Of a stretch of 64,000 nt of DNA, positions 7,192-16,721 are shown piece by piece. The stretch's first letter is position 1. Each line of letters begins with the position of its first letter. Made by a program: the position numbers and the translations under genes. The DNA comes from an uncultured Mesonia sp. (lineage in GTDB: Bacteria > Bacteroidota > Bacteroidia > Flavobacteriales > Flavobacteriaceae). The notes below the pieces were generated by a model. That model saw only the letters and a list, made by a program, of their open reading frames with translations. It ran no database searches and was not told where the DNA came from. The DNA lies in assembly GCA_947499595.1 (NCBI GenBank), contig CANMOY010000004.1:186001-250000 (forward strand), written 5' to 3'.

Positions 7192-9513
7192 CTAACGTTT
7201 TAGCGTTAAATGCCCCTTAAAACTAAGTGAATTTTTAAATCGTATTACAAACCAATAATCATTAGAGGGCATAGGTTTGCCGTTGTAGTTACCATCCCAA
7301 TATTGATAAGGGTTCATTTGATGAATTAGCTTGCCATAACGATCATAAATCAAAACATACTCGATGTTTGGGTCTTGCCGACTTATACCTTGTAAGCGCC
7401 AAACGTCATTGACCCCATCTTGATTGGGAGTAAAAAATGCCATAAAGCCTGGGATATTAACTTTTATGCTTGCTGTACCACATCCGTAAAGATCACGAGC
7501 ATAAATGATATGCTCTCCCAAACTAAGCGTATAAGCTGATTGAGTAGAGAAGTCTTGATTTTGATCAATAGCAAACGCATAGCTGCCCGTACCAGAAGCT
7601 TTAATGGCTATTTTACCACTACCAAATGGAGGCAACAGTTGATAACTCAATTGAGGTAAACTTGATGGTTTTACCTTAAATTCCTTTATTTTTTTACAAG
7701 TATAATTTTCCCCTCGAATGTTGGTGGTTTGAGAAACCTCTACCCAATATTCACCAATTTCTTGTATTTTTATTTGTGGCGTCGTTTCTCCTGTACTCCA
7801 TAAAAATTGATAAGCATTAGACGGTTGTAGCCTTGTCATTAGTGTAATTTCACCTACTGCATCGCACAATACCTTTTCTTCATATGATTTAATATTAGGT
7901 TGGGGGGGCGCTAATAATTCAACTTCAATAATGCCAATACAAGTTGTTGCGTTTTCAATTTTCGCAAATAGAATTAAAGGCAATTCTTCAGCATTAAATT
8001 GGATATTTATGGGTAAGGAGTTTTCTCCTTTTAAAGCATCTTCTGCAGTTTGATAGTAGTTGATCCGTTTTCCTGGTGCATTAAACATGCTTTCGATTTG
8101 GGTAGTGGCATCTACTAAATTGTATTTTACAGAACCCTCGGTATCAGGACAATTAATTAAGTTGATTTTAGTTTTAGGATTTTCTGTGGTTTCAAGGCGC
8201 AATTCACAAATATGATAACATCCTCTGGCAGTTTCTACCCGCGCAAATATAACTTGGTTTTTGAGGGTGTTTTCAAAATTAGTAGTAGTGGTAATAGGAT
8301 TACTTTTGTTCTCGGCATTTAGTCGACTGGTATAAAAAGCTTGCACCTTATACAGGGCATTATTATTGGTTATGAAACCAATACTAGACTCCAAATTAAA
8401 AATACTTAAACCATCATCATCGGTATCACAAGCCAGCAGCGTTTGGTTGTTAATTTCTTTAAAGTCAATATACTCCACTTCAATTTCATCTTCGGCAATG
8501 CAAGCATTTCCATAATCTAAAACCAATTTATACCTACCTGCTTGATTTACGGGGTAGTTTGTTTCATTGGGACCGCTGGCTAATAGAATATCTGGAGCGT
8601 TTTCTTGTACCGCATACCAACTATAAGTTTGCGGGGTATTAGCAGTATTTTGGGAGCTAAGGCTGTACACCTCTCCGGGACATAAACCGTTTTCGCCCAC
8701 CAAATCCTCACCCAGATTGGCACCAATATTAAAACTACCTCCTTCTAAAAATACAGCCGAATCATAGCGGTAATTTTTTTCATCAGCGATAATCAATTTG
8801 ATATGGTAACTGGTATTGGGAATAACATCTGCCGTAGCAGTCAACGTTTTGGTCTGGCCATTAAAATTTATAGGGGCATTAGCTGGGTTAAAGCGATCAA
8901 AATAGGCTTCATTTTCTGCTTCGCAACCTCCAGGAATTGCAGGGTGAACCGTAGTTACTTGTACTGGAGTATTGGTTCCTGGTACTACAGCAATATTGGT
9001 ATAGGTTCCCCCTTGAGGTTTAATTAAAAAAGCAAAAACATCTGAATATCGGCAGGTGTTGGGGTCATTTTCTTGGTATTCTTCAGATGCGAAAATATAA
9101 TTAAACTGAATTTGATTAGCATTGGGCGTAAAATCAAATTCAATGATGCTGGCGTTTACGGTTCCTTGAACATTCAGCACTTGTTCTAAATCATTGTCTC
9201 CACCCCAGTTGGGCGCATCATCATCGCTTAAGGAAGTATTTGGTCCTGGGACATTAGAAAGTCTTCCCGTAGACATTACCACGCCATTAGCAAAAGGAAA
9301 AGAGGAATTGTTATTAGTAAAATACCCGTAGCTCAAATCGCCACCACTAAAATTACCGCTAACAGCGTTGGTTACATTAACATTGCTAATGCAACCGCTA
9401 TCCATTAAAATGTCTTCTATAAGTTCTTGTGGCGTAAAATTGGTTTGAACACTAATGTTCTGTCCAAAAACCGGGTAAAAAATAAGAATTAATAAAAATT
9501 GAAAAAATTTCAA
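7192..9513 (-). CDS. Secreted protein with choice-of-anchor L domain and T9SS type-B sorting domain
   Basis: A 773-residue protein with a Sec signal peptide (first ~17 residues, cleaved after VFGQ or nearby). Residues ~25-265 resemble the choice-of-anchor L domain ('FANGVVMSTGRLSNVPGPN', 'FNYIFASEEYQE', 'IKLIIADEKNYRYDSAVFLE'). The middle consists of Ig-like or PKD-like beta repeats rich in Cys and Asn. The last ~86 residues are a type-B T9SS sorting domain (gliding-motility-associated C-terminal family), with 'FFTPNQDGVNDVWRL', 'IYDRYGKLI' and 'WDGNYNGKPMPSNDYW'. It is expected to be exported through the outer membrane by T9SS and to stay at the cell surface or be released; no enzyme domain is seen, so adhesin is the best guess. 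It has its own promoter box but lies in line with two more type-B genes and an ABC transporter. Confidence 0.88.
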   Translation of the reverse strand: MKFFQFLLILIFYPVFGQNISVQTNFTPQELIEDILMDSGCISNVNVTNAVSGNFSGGDLSYGYFTNNNSSFPFANGVVMSTGRLSNVPGPNTSLSDDDAPNWGGDNDLEQVLNVQGTVNASIIEFDFTPNANQIQFNYIFASEEYQENDPNTCRYSDVFAFLIKPQGGTYTNIAVVPGTNTPVQVTTVHPAIPGGCEAENEAYFDRFNPANAPINFNGQTKTLTATADVIPNTSYHIKLIIADEKNYRYDSAVFLEGGSFNIGANLGEDLVGENGLCPGEVYSLSSQNTANTPQTYSWYAVQENAPDILLASGPNETNYPVNQAGRYKLVLDYGNACIAEDEIEVEYIDFKEINNQTLLACDTDDDGLSIFNLESSIGFITNNNALYKVQAFYTSRLNAENKSNPITTTTNFENTLKNQVIFARVETARGCYHICELRLETTENPKTKINLINCPDTEGSVKYNLVDATTQIESMFNAPGKRINYYQTAEDALKGENSLPINIQFNAEELPLILFAKIENATTCIGIIEVELLAPPQPNIKSYEEKVLCDAVGEITLMTRLQPSNAYQFLWSTGETTPQIKIQEIGEYWVEVSQTTNIRGENYTCKKIKEFKVKPSSLPQLSYQLLPPFGSGKIAIKASGTGSYAFAIDQNQDFSTQSAYTLSLGEHIIYARDLYGCGTASIKVNIPGFMAFFTPNQDGVNDVWRLQGISRQDPNIEYVLIYDRYGKLIHQMNPYQYWDGNYNGKPMPSNDYWFVIRFKNSLSFKGHLTLKR

Positions 9514-9536
9514 AATACCAGTTTAAAAATGGGGAA

Positions 9537-9544
9537 CAAAAATA
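9537..9544 (-). promoter_or_regulatory. -7 promoter element TATTTTTG for the choice-of-anchor L gene
   Basis: Exact TAnnTTTG on the minus strand, 23 bases before the ATG at 9513, in the 81-bp gap after the upstream type-B gene. Confidence 0.45.
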
Positions 9545-9594
9545 CAACTAAATAGTCTTTTGTTAATCTATAAACGGGTTAAAAATCAATTAAA

Positions 9595-11976
9595 TTATCG
9601 GTTCAAGTACACCCAGCCTTTAATGGGTTTAAAATCGGGGTCATTTAAATTAAGCACATAGAAATAAGTGCCTGTTGGCAACTGTTTCCCTACATTGTTT
9701 AAGCCAACATTGCTAGTACCGTCCCAATTGGGGGTTTGATTATTTCCTTGATAAACCAAATTTCCGTAGCGCGAAAAAATTTTTAATTCAAAGCGTTCAA
9801 ATACGGTATAGAGTCCTTTGATTCTAAAAACATCATTAATTCCATCATCATTTGGAGAGAAACCTTCAGGAATCCAAGGGGGGCAATGCTTGGTGCCAAT
9901 TACGAGGCTATATATTTTATGGCATTGGTTGGGATCGTCGAAAGTTGTGCGTAAATAAATTTCTTGCGGATTTTGGGTATTTTGATACGCATACGGATTT
10001 TTAATCGGATTTTCTTGCGCTTGTGCGGATGAAAAGGAGGTGTAAAAATCAACGATATCTTCATTAGCTTTAAGGTCTAAATTCAAAGCTAAATCGTATA
10101 AATCAAAAATGTTTTGGTTATAACCTAAATCGCAGCGCTTAATCGGTGCTGAATTTTCAATGGCTATGGGTTTAATGATTAACATAGTGTCTAAAATCAC
10201 ATAACAATCGTCAAAATCAGGGTGTTGAATCCTGATATAAATTAGCATTGGATTTTGATTGTTTTCAAAAAATTCAGGATTGGGGATGGGGTTGGTATTT
10301 GATTCTGCCTCATCTAAATTTGTAAAATATAAAAATGTGTAAGCTGAGGGATTGGATAAAATTTCAGATTCAAGTTGTGTTAAATCAACTATACCTACTT
10401 CTTCTTGAGTGGTGTTATTACAAACTATGATGTCATCGGGTTGATTCCATTGTGGTAGGGTATAAACTTGTATGGTAAATGAAGTAATTAAAAAGCAATC
10501 TGGATCTTGTAGACTGGTTAACCTTATAAAAATTTCTTGTGGGTTGGTCGTATTTTCAAAAGCCGTAATATCAGTAATCGGGTTTTGATTGTTTTGCGCT
10601 TGAATTAAATCCGTAAAGAAAGAAACTTCTACTTGGGTTTGATTGCCTTTTACCAAAGCGAGATTGTTAGAAAAGTCAAAGATAGCCTTGGGTGTGGTCG
10701 ATTGTTCTTGGCATACTTTTAAATCTTGAGGAGGTTGAGCTATCACCAGGTCTATTAAGCTAGTAGGTTGTTCCGCGGTGTTATCATTTTGATTTAGTTC
10801 TGGAATTATGACCTGTTTATTAGCATCTAAATTGACTTCAATTTTTAAATTAAAATCTTGCGGAATATTACTGGGTATATTCAGTTGAGTAGTGAAATCT
10901 TGAAATGCGCCAACGGCAATGGGACTCGGTGTAAACTCTTCTTTAAGAAAAGTATTATTCGCAAAAAATTTAACCGAAGTATTTGCGGGTAATACATCTG
11001 TACCGTTGGTATTGGCAATTCTATAACTTAAATCGATGGATTTGGTGTTACAAACCGCGGTTACATCAAGAAAGCTAGGTGTAGGATCGGGTAGGGTGCT
11101 ATTGAATACCGTAACAATATTACTTACAAAAACAATGTCTGCAGAAGAATTAAGTTCTATACTGGCAGTACTATCGCCTATGTTGATGTAATTTTGAACA
11201 TCGTACACATCTAGATCCATATTGTAAAGGTTGGTAGCACCGGTAAAAGAGTTGGTGCCATTGAAGGCATTGTTAGAGGGATTAAGACTATTGGAGAGTG
11301 TGTTCCCATTCAGTTTCAATGTTTCGTTAACAGCTAGTGCCGAATCACCTTCCCAAGTAAGAAAACCAATTTTTGCTCCTTGATTGTCTATGACGTTTAG
11401 ATTGTTTAGTTGAATACTCAAAGGGGTGCCGGTAGCGGCAAGGGTAACAAAACCATCGAAGACATCAACTTGATTTAGAGGTAAACTAAGGTCTTCATAA
11501 ACAATAATAATACTCCAACCTCCAAAATTCATGCCGATATTACAATGACCATTATTGATAAAATTGGTTAAATCTAAATTAGATAATGTGTAACTTCCTG
11601 TTCCTGTACTTTGAACTTGGGTAGTCACATCTTTAAAGGCAGCAAAAAAATCAAGATTATTGATGTTATAATTAAAGGTACGATCAGCATTTAGGTTTTG
11701 GTTGTTTAAACTAACATTAAAATCACCGGGCCCTGATCCTGCCCAGTATAAATAAGCTGCAATAATATTTTGATTTGCGGCTAGATTAAGATTTGCCGAA
11801 GAGGAAGTTAAAATAGTACAATTGGTAGAATTTTCATTTTCGACAACATTTAGGGTATTTCCTATAGCGAGATAATCATATTGCCCGTTGAATTGTTGGA
11901 ATTTGGTTATAGGTGTTTGTGCAAATCCGTGAAAACCACTTAAAATAAAAGCTAGAGCGAATATAAAAAACTTCAT
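9595..11976 (-). CDS. Secreted repeat protein with T9SS type-B sorting domain
   Basis: A 793-residue exported protein with a signal peptide ending about 'SGFHGFAQ'. The N-terminal ~300 residues form a beta-rich domain ('IIAAYLYWAGSGPGDFNVSL', 'MNFGGWSIIIVYEDLSLPLN', 'FDGFVTL') seen in other Bacteroidota surface proteins. After it come three related ~90-residue repeats, each with a Cys followed by 'F.NT.NPQEIFIR' or a variant. The last ~92 residues are a type-B sorting domain ('GFSPNDDGINDVFRI', 'IFSRYGNLVYQG', 'LPTGTYFYVLNL'). It begins 43 bp after the next type-B gene with no good promoter between, so co-transcription is likely. Surface adhesin or polymer-binding role is inferred only. Confidence 0.85.
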   Translation of the reverse strand: MKFFIFALAFILSGFHGFAQTPITKFQQFNGQYDYLAIGNTLNVVENENSTNCTILTSSSANLNLAANQNIIAAYLYWAGSGPGDFNVSLNNQNLNADRTFNYNINNLDFFAAFKDVTTQVQSTGTGSYTLSNLDLTNFINNGHCNIGMNFGGWSIIIVYEDLSLPLNQVDVFDGFVTLAATGTPLSIQLNNLNVIDNQGAKIGFLTWEGDSALAVNETLKLNGNTLSNSLNPSNNAFNGTNSFTGATNLYNMDLDVYDVQNYINIGDSTASIELNSSADIVFVSNIVTVFNSTLPDPTPSFLDVTAVCNTKSIDLSYRIANTNGTDVLPANTSVKFFANNTFLKEEFTPSPIAVGAFQDFTTQLNIPSNIPQDFNLKIEVNLDANKQVIIPELNQNDNTAEQPTSLIDLVIAQPPQDLKVCQEQSTTPKAIFDFSNNLALVKGNQTQVEVSFFTDLIQAQNNQNPITDITAFENTTNPQEIFIRLTSLQDPDCFLITSFTIQVYTLPQWNQPDDIIVCNNTTQEEVGIVDLTQLESEILSNPSAYTFLYFTNLDEAESNTNPIPNPEFFENNQNPMLIYIRIQHPDFDDCYVILDTMLIIKPIAIENSAPIKRCDLGYNQNIFDLYDLALNLDLKANEDIVDFYTSFSSAQAQENPIKNPYAYQNTQNPQEIYLRTTFDDPNQCHKIYSLVIGTKHCPPWIPEGFSPNDDGINDVFRIKGLYTVFERFELKIFSRYGNLVYQGNNQTPNWDGTSNVGLNNVGKQLPTGTYFYVLNLNDPDFKPIKGWVYLNR

Positions 11977-12019
11977 AATAAACTACTTTTATATAAAAAT
12001 AGTTAAAAATGTAGATAGA

Positions 12020-14875
12020 CTAGCGTTTTAAAGTGAAATGTCCTTTTATTTCTTTATTGTTCTTTAGTCTGATTATATACCAATAGTCATTAGATGGCAT
12101 GGGCTTTCCGTTATAATTGCCATCCCAGCCTGGACGTTCTGCATTAAATTGATAGAGCATTTTTCCGAATCGATCAAAAATTAGCACCTCGGTGCCGCGC
12201 AAGTTGTCTTCGTATTTACCAAGAATTCTCCATTTATCATTAATGCCATCGGCATTGGGTGTAAAGAAGCGCATTAATCCCAAAATACTTACTTTCTTAG
12301 AAGTTATCCCGCAGCCTTGCTCGCTTTTGACATACACGGTATATACTCCTGGGACTAAATTGTTAAAAAAAGGAGAGTCTTGATAAGGCCCTTCAGGATT
12401 TTCTATCGCATATTGATAGCTGCCTGAATTTCCTGGATCTAAAATTACTTGAATACTACTATCTGGAGAGAAGTGCGTTTCTTTGGTCGTGAATTTTGCT
12501 TTTCCAACAGGAACTAAGGTGAATTTCTTACTCTCGGTACACCCATTTTCGTCGGTCACCCGTACGATATGAGTGGTCAGTTCTGCAGTATTAATACTAG
12601 GAGTAGTTTCGCCAGAGGGCTCCCATAAGTAGGTGAATTTTTTATCTGAGGCTGCATCGACTGTTACCGATAAATTAATAGGATTGGGACTATTTTCTAA
12701 ACAATAAAAAATTTCTTCATCTGCATCTAAACTAAAGCTGGTATTAGATTCAAATTTAACTTCATAAATGTCAGAGCAACCAGCCTCGTCGTCGGTTAAA
12801 TAAATACTAAAGGGTAGGTTATTCTTAACTATTTCAACTTTATCTTCTGTGTACGGATTAATTTTTTTTGCCGCCTCATCTTCGGTACGGTAAAATTTAG
12901 GATTATTAAAGGTAATACCAGTTTCTTCTACTATTGAACTAAACTCTTTACTTACTTTTTGATCTATATTGCAAACATTTTGTTGAATAGGTATAAGATT
13001 ATAATTACCAATATCAAGGGTTAGCGTAGCTTGATTACTACAACTGGTTTGGGTGTTGACTAGTTGCACTTCAAGCTGTGTAGGTAGGTTAGCGGGGGTA
13101 TAGTTTTGTGGGTTAGAAATGAGCTTTTTGTTATTGTCTTTATCCCATTCATAAAATTCAAAAACCAAATTGGAATCGGGAAAATCGGCGCTTAGCTTTT
13201 CGCGGATTTCGACTAGATTAAATTCGGGCTGTTGGTTGGTTCGGGTACATTGAAAATAAGTATAATCTTGAATATCGGGTAAAGCTTCAAACGTGATATT
13301 GGCAATTCCTATCAAGGGACATTTCCCGTCGTTAAAGGTAATTTCTAAAATATATTCTTGGGTTTGTGGAAATCCTAATGCCAAATCTGGGGTAACCAAT
13401 AAGCTGTTGCCCGTAACAGTAGGAAGGGGAGAATCGTTTTTAGACCAAGAGTAGCTCGCGTTGGGTAAATTGGGATAAGCCAATTGATAATTTTCGGACG
13501 CGCACAAACTAATATTAGTAATTAATTCATCATCATCTTGATTGATAATGTTGATGCGATCTACAAAAAATGACTGAATAAAAGGAGGTAATCCAAAAAC
13601 CGCATTTTTTTGAGCTAAAGGGACCGCACCATCAAAAGTACTTTCGGTATACTCAAGCGAATTGAAATCGGCATTTGGGTTTTTTATTACAGCCAATTTT
13701 GGCTCTCCAATAACGGGTTTATAAATTCTGCCATCTGGACCTAATTGCAGGGCAGTGGCTTGCTCTGAGGTGGTGATGAGAATTTCATTTATACTTGCAG
13801 CCATATTGGGAGCAGTTAAATCCCATTGAAAAATCTTATTTGCCAGATTATCATTAGCGGTAGCATAAGCTTTTGTTGAATTTGTACTAAACTCTACGCC
13901 GTATGGATTTACATTTTCAACAAGCGCAGTACTACTAGTAACTTGGCCAGTGGTAGGGTTAAAATCTGAAAAATATACTCCGCCATTTGGCAAATCATCA
14001 CCACTATTTTGATCAAAAGTTTTGGTATGATGCGCAGTTAAAATTTTTAAACCATCGGGAGAGGCTTTAATATAACCCAATGCGGCTCTTCTGTAGGCGT
14101 TTAATGGTATATTAGGACCTATAGTTGAGATTACTGGAGTGGTGTTTATGCCATTTTGATCTATTTTAAAGGCATAAAAGCTATCAACAAAATGTGTAAT
14201 CACCCAAATACTGCTACAATCTGCCCCTTTAACCGCCGTAATCTTCTCAGAACATTTATATTTTATTTCTTCAGGATCATTTTGATCATAGGTTATTAAA
14301 TGTATATTTTTTTGACCAGGTACTACATCTCCTAATCCGTTGTTTAACTTCATATCGACGATGGAGTAGTTAAAGCCATTATTGAAACCGTCATCGGCTA
14401 CAGGTACAGCAGTATTAGTGTCGCTGTAATTGGCTTGTGGTGTCCCGTTGCTATTGGCTGGACCTTGATTAGGGTAAGCAAAAGCATTTTGGTGGTGTGG
14501 TTCATCTACCGTGAAAATAAAATATAAATCTTTATCTCCAGGGTGAGGTACAATAAGTGCACTGCTTGTACTACTAGGATCGCCATGTAGCCCAGTACTG
14601 CCATAATAATCGGCATTGCCCATAATTTGGTGGTTTCGGTTCCAAACTGTTCTACCGTCTGAGTAAAACAGAAGATTTCCCGAAGCGTCTGAAATACTAG
14701 AGCAACCTTCAGAGGTATTGATTTGACCATTGGTTATGGCTGTAGGAGTGCCACTATCAAAGTTTATACCTGCGTTGTAGCCAAAATACCAATTGTTGGC
14801 TTGCCCTTGGGCTTGTATATTTAAGTTGTTAAAAATAAGTGCAATTGATACAACTAGGGCAAGGCGTAAATTCAT
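12020..14875 (-). CDS. Large secreted protein with beta-propeller-like N-terminus and T9SS type-B sorting domain
   Basis: A 951-residue exported protein with a signal peptide (cleavage near NIQAQG). Residues ~25-440 look like a WD40 or YVTN-type propeller common in T9SS cargo: 'NNWYFGYNAGINFDSG', 'GCSSISDASGNLLFYSDGRT', repeated blades with 'D.NG.L'. Ig-like domains follow and the last ~86 residues are a type-B sorting domain that shares the run 'WDGNYNGKPMPSNDYW' with the paralogue at 7192-9513. Its start lies 13 bp after the ABC permease stop, so the transporter and this exoprotein are probably one transcript. No enzymatic motif recognised. Confidence 0.86.
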   Translation of the reverse strand: MNLRLALVVSIALIFNNLNIQAQGQANNWYFGYNAGINFDSGTPTAITNGQINTSEGCSSISDASGNLLFYSDGRTVWNRNHQIMGNADYYGSTGLHGDPSSTSSALIVPHPGDKDLYFIFTVDEPHHQNAFAYPNQGPANSNGTPQANYSDTNTAVPVADDGFNNGFNYSIVDMKLNNGLGDVVPGQKNIHLITYDQNDPEEIKYKCSEKITAVKGADCSSIWVITHFVDSFYAFKIDQNGINTTPVISTIGPNIPLNAYRRAALGYIKASPDGLKILTAHHTKTFDQNSGDDLPNGGVYFSDFNPTTGQVTSSTALVENVNPYGVEFSTNSTKAYATANDNLANKIFQWDLTAPNMAASINEILITTSEQATALQLGPDGRIYKPVIGEPKLAVIKNPNADFNSLEYTESTFDGAVPLAQKNAVFGLPPFIQSFFVDRINIINQDDDELITNISLCASENYQLAYPNLPNASYSWSKNDSPLPTVTGNSLLVTPDLALGFPQTQEYILEITFNDGKCPLIGIANITFEALPDIQDYTYFQCTRTNQQPEFNLVEIREKLSADFPDSNLVFEFYEWDKDNNKKLISNPQNYTPANLPTQLEVQLVNTQTSCSNQATLTLDIGNYNLIPIQQNVCNIDQKVSKEFSSIVEETGITFNNPKFYRTEDEAAKKINPYTEDKVEIVKNNLPFSIYLTDDEAGCSDIYEVKFESNTSFSLDADEEIFYCLENSPNPINLSVTVDAASDKKFTYLWEPSGETTPSINTAELTTHIVRVTDENGCTESKKFTLVPVGKAKFTTKETHFSPDSSIQVILDPGNSGSYQYAIENPEGPYQDSPFFNNLVPGVYTVYVKSEQGCGITSKKVSILGLMRFFTPNADGINDKWRILGKYEDNLRGTEVLIFDRFGKMLYQFNAERPGWDGNYNGKPMPSNDYWYIIRLKNNKEIKGHFTLKR

Positions 14876-14888
14876 TAAATCTGTATTT

Positions 14889-15722
14889 TTAAAGGTCTCG
14901 GCGTTTTAATAAAGCATAGCTTCCCCACACAAAAATGAAAATCCAAACTAAAACGATTAGGATTTGATAAAAGTAAACATTCGAATCAAATTGTAAATCA
15001 GTGTTCAATTGGTTAGCAGTACTTTGTATAACATTTAATTTAGAAATGGGCTGTTTAACCAGATTGCTTATAGATTCTAGAGGGAAAAATTGGGTAATAT
15101 TTCTTGCTACTTCTTCATTTCCTATCTCCCAACGAATAAGTCCGTAAAGTAGATTTTCAAAAATCCACCAAACAAAAAGAAAACCTAGAGCAAAAGCCGA
15201 TTTCTTAACAAAAATACCTAAAAACATGCAAAAGCTAAAGAAACCAATCAACTTTATAAAATAAGCCAAGAGGTACTCGAGATCAGAAAAAATGATGCTT
15301 AACTCATCGTAATCTGAAAATATAATTCCTAAAATAAGCGAAACAATAAAAATGAATAGGGTAGAAACTAATGAAAAAACTACTACGGTATAGAATTTAG
15401 AAAGGATAAATTCCTTTTTGCTTAAACCGTCAATAAGGTTTTGTTTGAGGGTGCGGTTGCTGTACTCATTAGACATCATTGATACAATAACAATGGCTAG
15501 AAAAATCTTTAAAAAAGCAGCAAAATAAGTGTTGAAATGCCAAATGTAAGGGAAGTTGAAAATTCCTTGGTCGGCCAGCTGAAAATCTATACCTCCAAAC
15601 TTAAAGCGGATCGATGCAAATAGAGCAATGAGTGTAAATAAAGCGAAATATATTATACTTAAAACACGTGCAGAACGGCTGTGTTTTAATTTTTGAAATT
15701 CAATTTGTAAAAGTCTTTTCAT
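14889..15722 (-). CDS. ABC-2 type transporter permease
   Basis: A 277-residue integral membrane protein with six predicted segments (about 20-40, 66-84, 108-133, 149-170, 176-195, 248-271), the pattern of ABC-2 permeases of the bacitracin/lantibiotic-immunity and gliding types. An amphipathic charged stretch 'SNEYSNRTLKQNLIDGLSKKEFILSK' (about 85-110) is a common feature of the family. It is the membrane partner of the ATPase that ends 2 bp upstream. The substrate cannot be read from sequence. Directly followed by the 951-residue T9SS cargo gene. Confidence 0.85.
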   Translation of the reverse strand: MKRLLQIEFQKLKHSRSARVLSIIYFALFTLIALFASIRFKFGGIDFQLADQGIFNFPYIWHFNTYFAAFLKIFLAIVIVSMMSNEYSNRTLKQNLIDGLSKKEFILSKFYTVVVFSLVSTLFIFIVSLILGIIFSDYDELSIIFSDLEYLLAYFIKLIGFFSFCMFLGIFVKKSAFALGFLFVWWIFENLLYGLIRWEIGNEEVARNITQFFPLESISNLVKQPISKLNVIQSTANQLNTDLQFDSNVYFYQILIVLVWIFIFVWGSYALLKRRDL

Positions 15723-15724
15723 GC

Positions 15725-16633
15725 TTAGGTGTTTTTTTGACTGGTAAGTTGTAAAAACTGTTGTTCGAGGCTTTCTTTTCGTTTAACGAGGTGAGAAAGT
15801 ATGATGCCCTTTTCAATTAATAGCTCATTTATTTCTTCAGCTTTAGCGGGCTCAGATAAAAAGGCGGTAATAAATTCATCTTCATCTTGTTTAATTACAC
15901 GCTCAAATAGGTTGTTGGCTTTTAGAACCTCCATTAGTTGCTGGGTGTTTTGAGCATTAAGCTCTACATAACCGTGATTGGCTGTGAGTTCGTGTACAGG
16001 GCCGGCATATAGTTTTTGGCCTTTTCGTAAAATTACCACGTGGTCGCATACCTTTTCTACTTCATCTAAAAGGTGAGAAGCTAAAAGTATGGTAGTGCCC
16101 ATTTTTGCGATGGTCTTAATGATTTCTCTAATTTGATGAATCCCTTGAGGATCTAATCCGTTAGTGGGTTCATCCAAAATCAAAATTTGAGGGTCGTTGA
16201 GCAGTGCAGAAGCAATGGCCAGCCTTTGTTTCATCCCTAAAGAAAAGGCACTAAACTTTGTGTTTTTTCTATCGAGTAAGCCTACCAGTTTTAACTTATC
16301 ATCAATGGCCGATGTGGATACATTTTTTATTTTACAAACCAAAGCGAGGTTTTGGTATGCGGTCATGTATGGATAAAAATTTGGCCTTTCGATAATCGCA
16401 CCTACCTTTTTAAGCGCCTGATGTGTGTTTTCTTCACCATTAAACCATTTAAACGAACCACTAGTGGCGTTTACCACATTGAGCACAATACCCAAAGTGG
16501 TTGATTTACCGCTTCCGTTGGGTCCAAGTATTCCGTAAACGTGGCCTTTTTCAATGGTAAAAGAAAGCTGATTTACCGCTGTAATTTTACCATAAGTTTT
16601 GGTTATATTCTCAAGAGTAAGTATTGTATTCAA
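15725..16633 (-). CDS. ABC transporter ATP-binding protein (BcrA-like)
   Basis: A 302-residue ATPase that powers the permease downstream. Walker A 'GPNGSGKST' is at about 37-45, the signature is 'FSLGMKQRLAIASALL' (about 134-149), Walker B and D-loop are 'ILILDEPTNGLDP', and the switch His is in 'TTILLASHLLDEVEKV'. The ~90-residue C-terminal extension is usual for drug and bacteriocin resistance ATPases of the BcrA/CcmA type. I considered GldA, the gliding ABC ATPase, but see no feature that singles it out. It is divergent from an unrecognised gene across 88 bp and is the first gene of a possible five-gene run on the minus strand. Confidence 0.92.
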   Translation of the reverse strand: MNTILTLENITKTYGKITAVNQLSFTIEKGHVYGILGPNGSGKSTTLGIVLNVVNATSGSFKWFNGEENTHQALKKVGAIIERPNFYPYMTAYQNLALVCKIKNVSTSAIDDKLKLVGLLDRKNTKFSAFSLGMKQRLAIASALLNDPQILILDEPTNGLDPQGIHQIREIIKTIAKMGTTILLASHLLDEVEKVCDHVVILRKGQKLYAGPVHELTANHGYVELNAQNTQQLMEVLKANNLFERVIKQDEDEFITAFLSEPAKAEEINELLIEKGIILSHLVKRKESLEQQFLQLTSQKNT

Positions 16634-16699
16634 TATTTTGTTTTTTTATAAAACGATAAACTTACATAAATGTTACCGTATTTATACTGCGAAGATTAG

Positions 16700-16707
16700 T
16701 ATTTTTG
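16700..16707 (+). promoter_or_regulatory. -7 promoter element TATTTTTG for the gene at 16722
   Basis: Exact TAnnTTTG, 14 bases before the ATG at 16722. It favours that start over the codon at 16599. Confidence 0.5.
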
Positions 16708-16721
16708 GTAAAAAAATAAGC

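Noticed and set aside
15725-16633. ABC ATPase as gliding protein GldA
   Set aside because: Sequence looks BcrA-like, and the gliding permease partners GldF and GldG are not present; the permease is a generic ABC-2 type.
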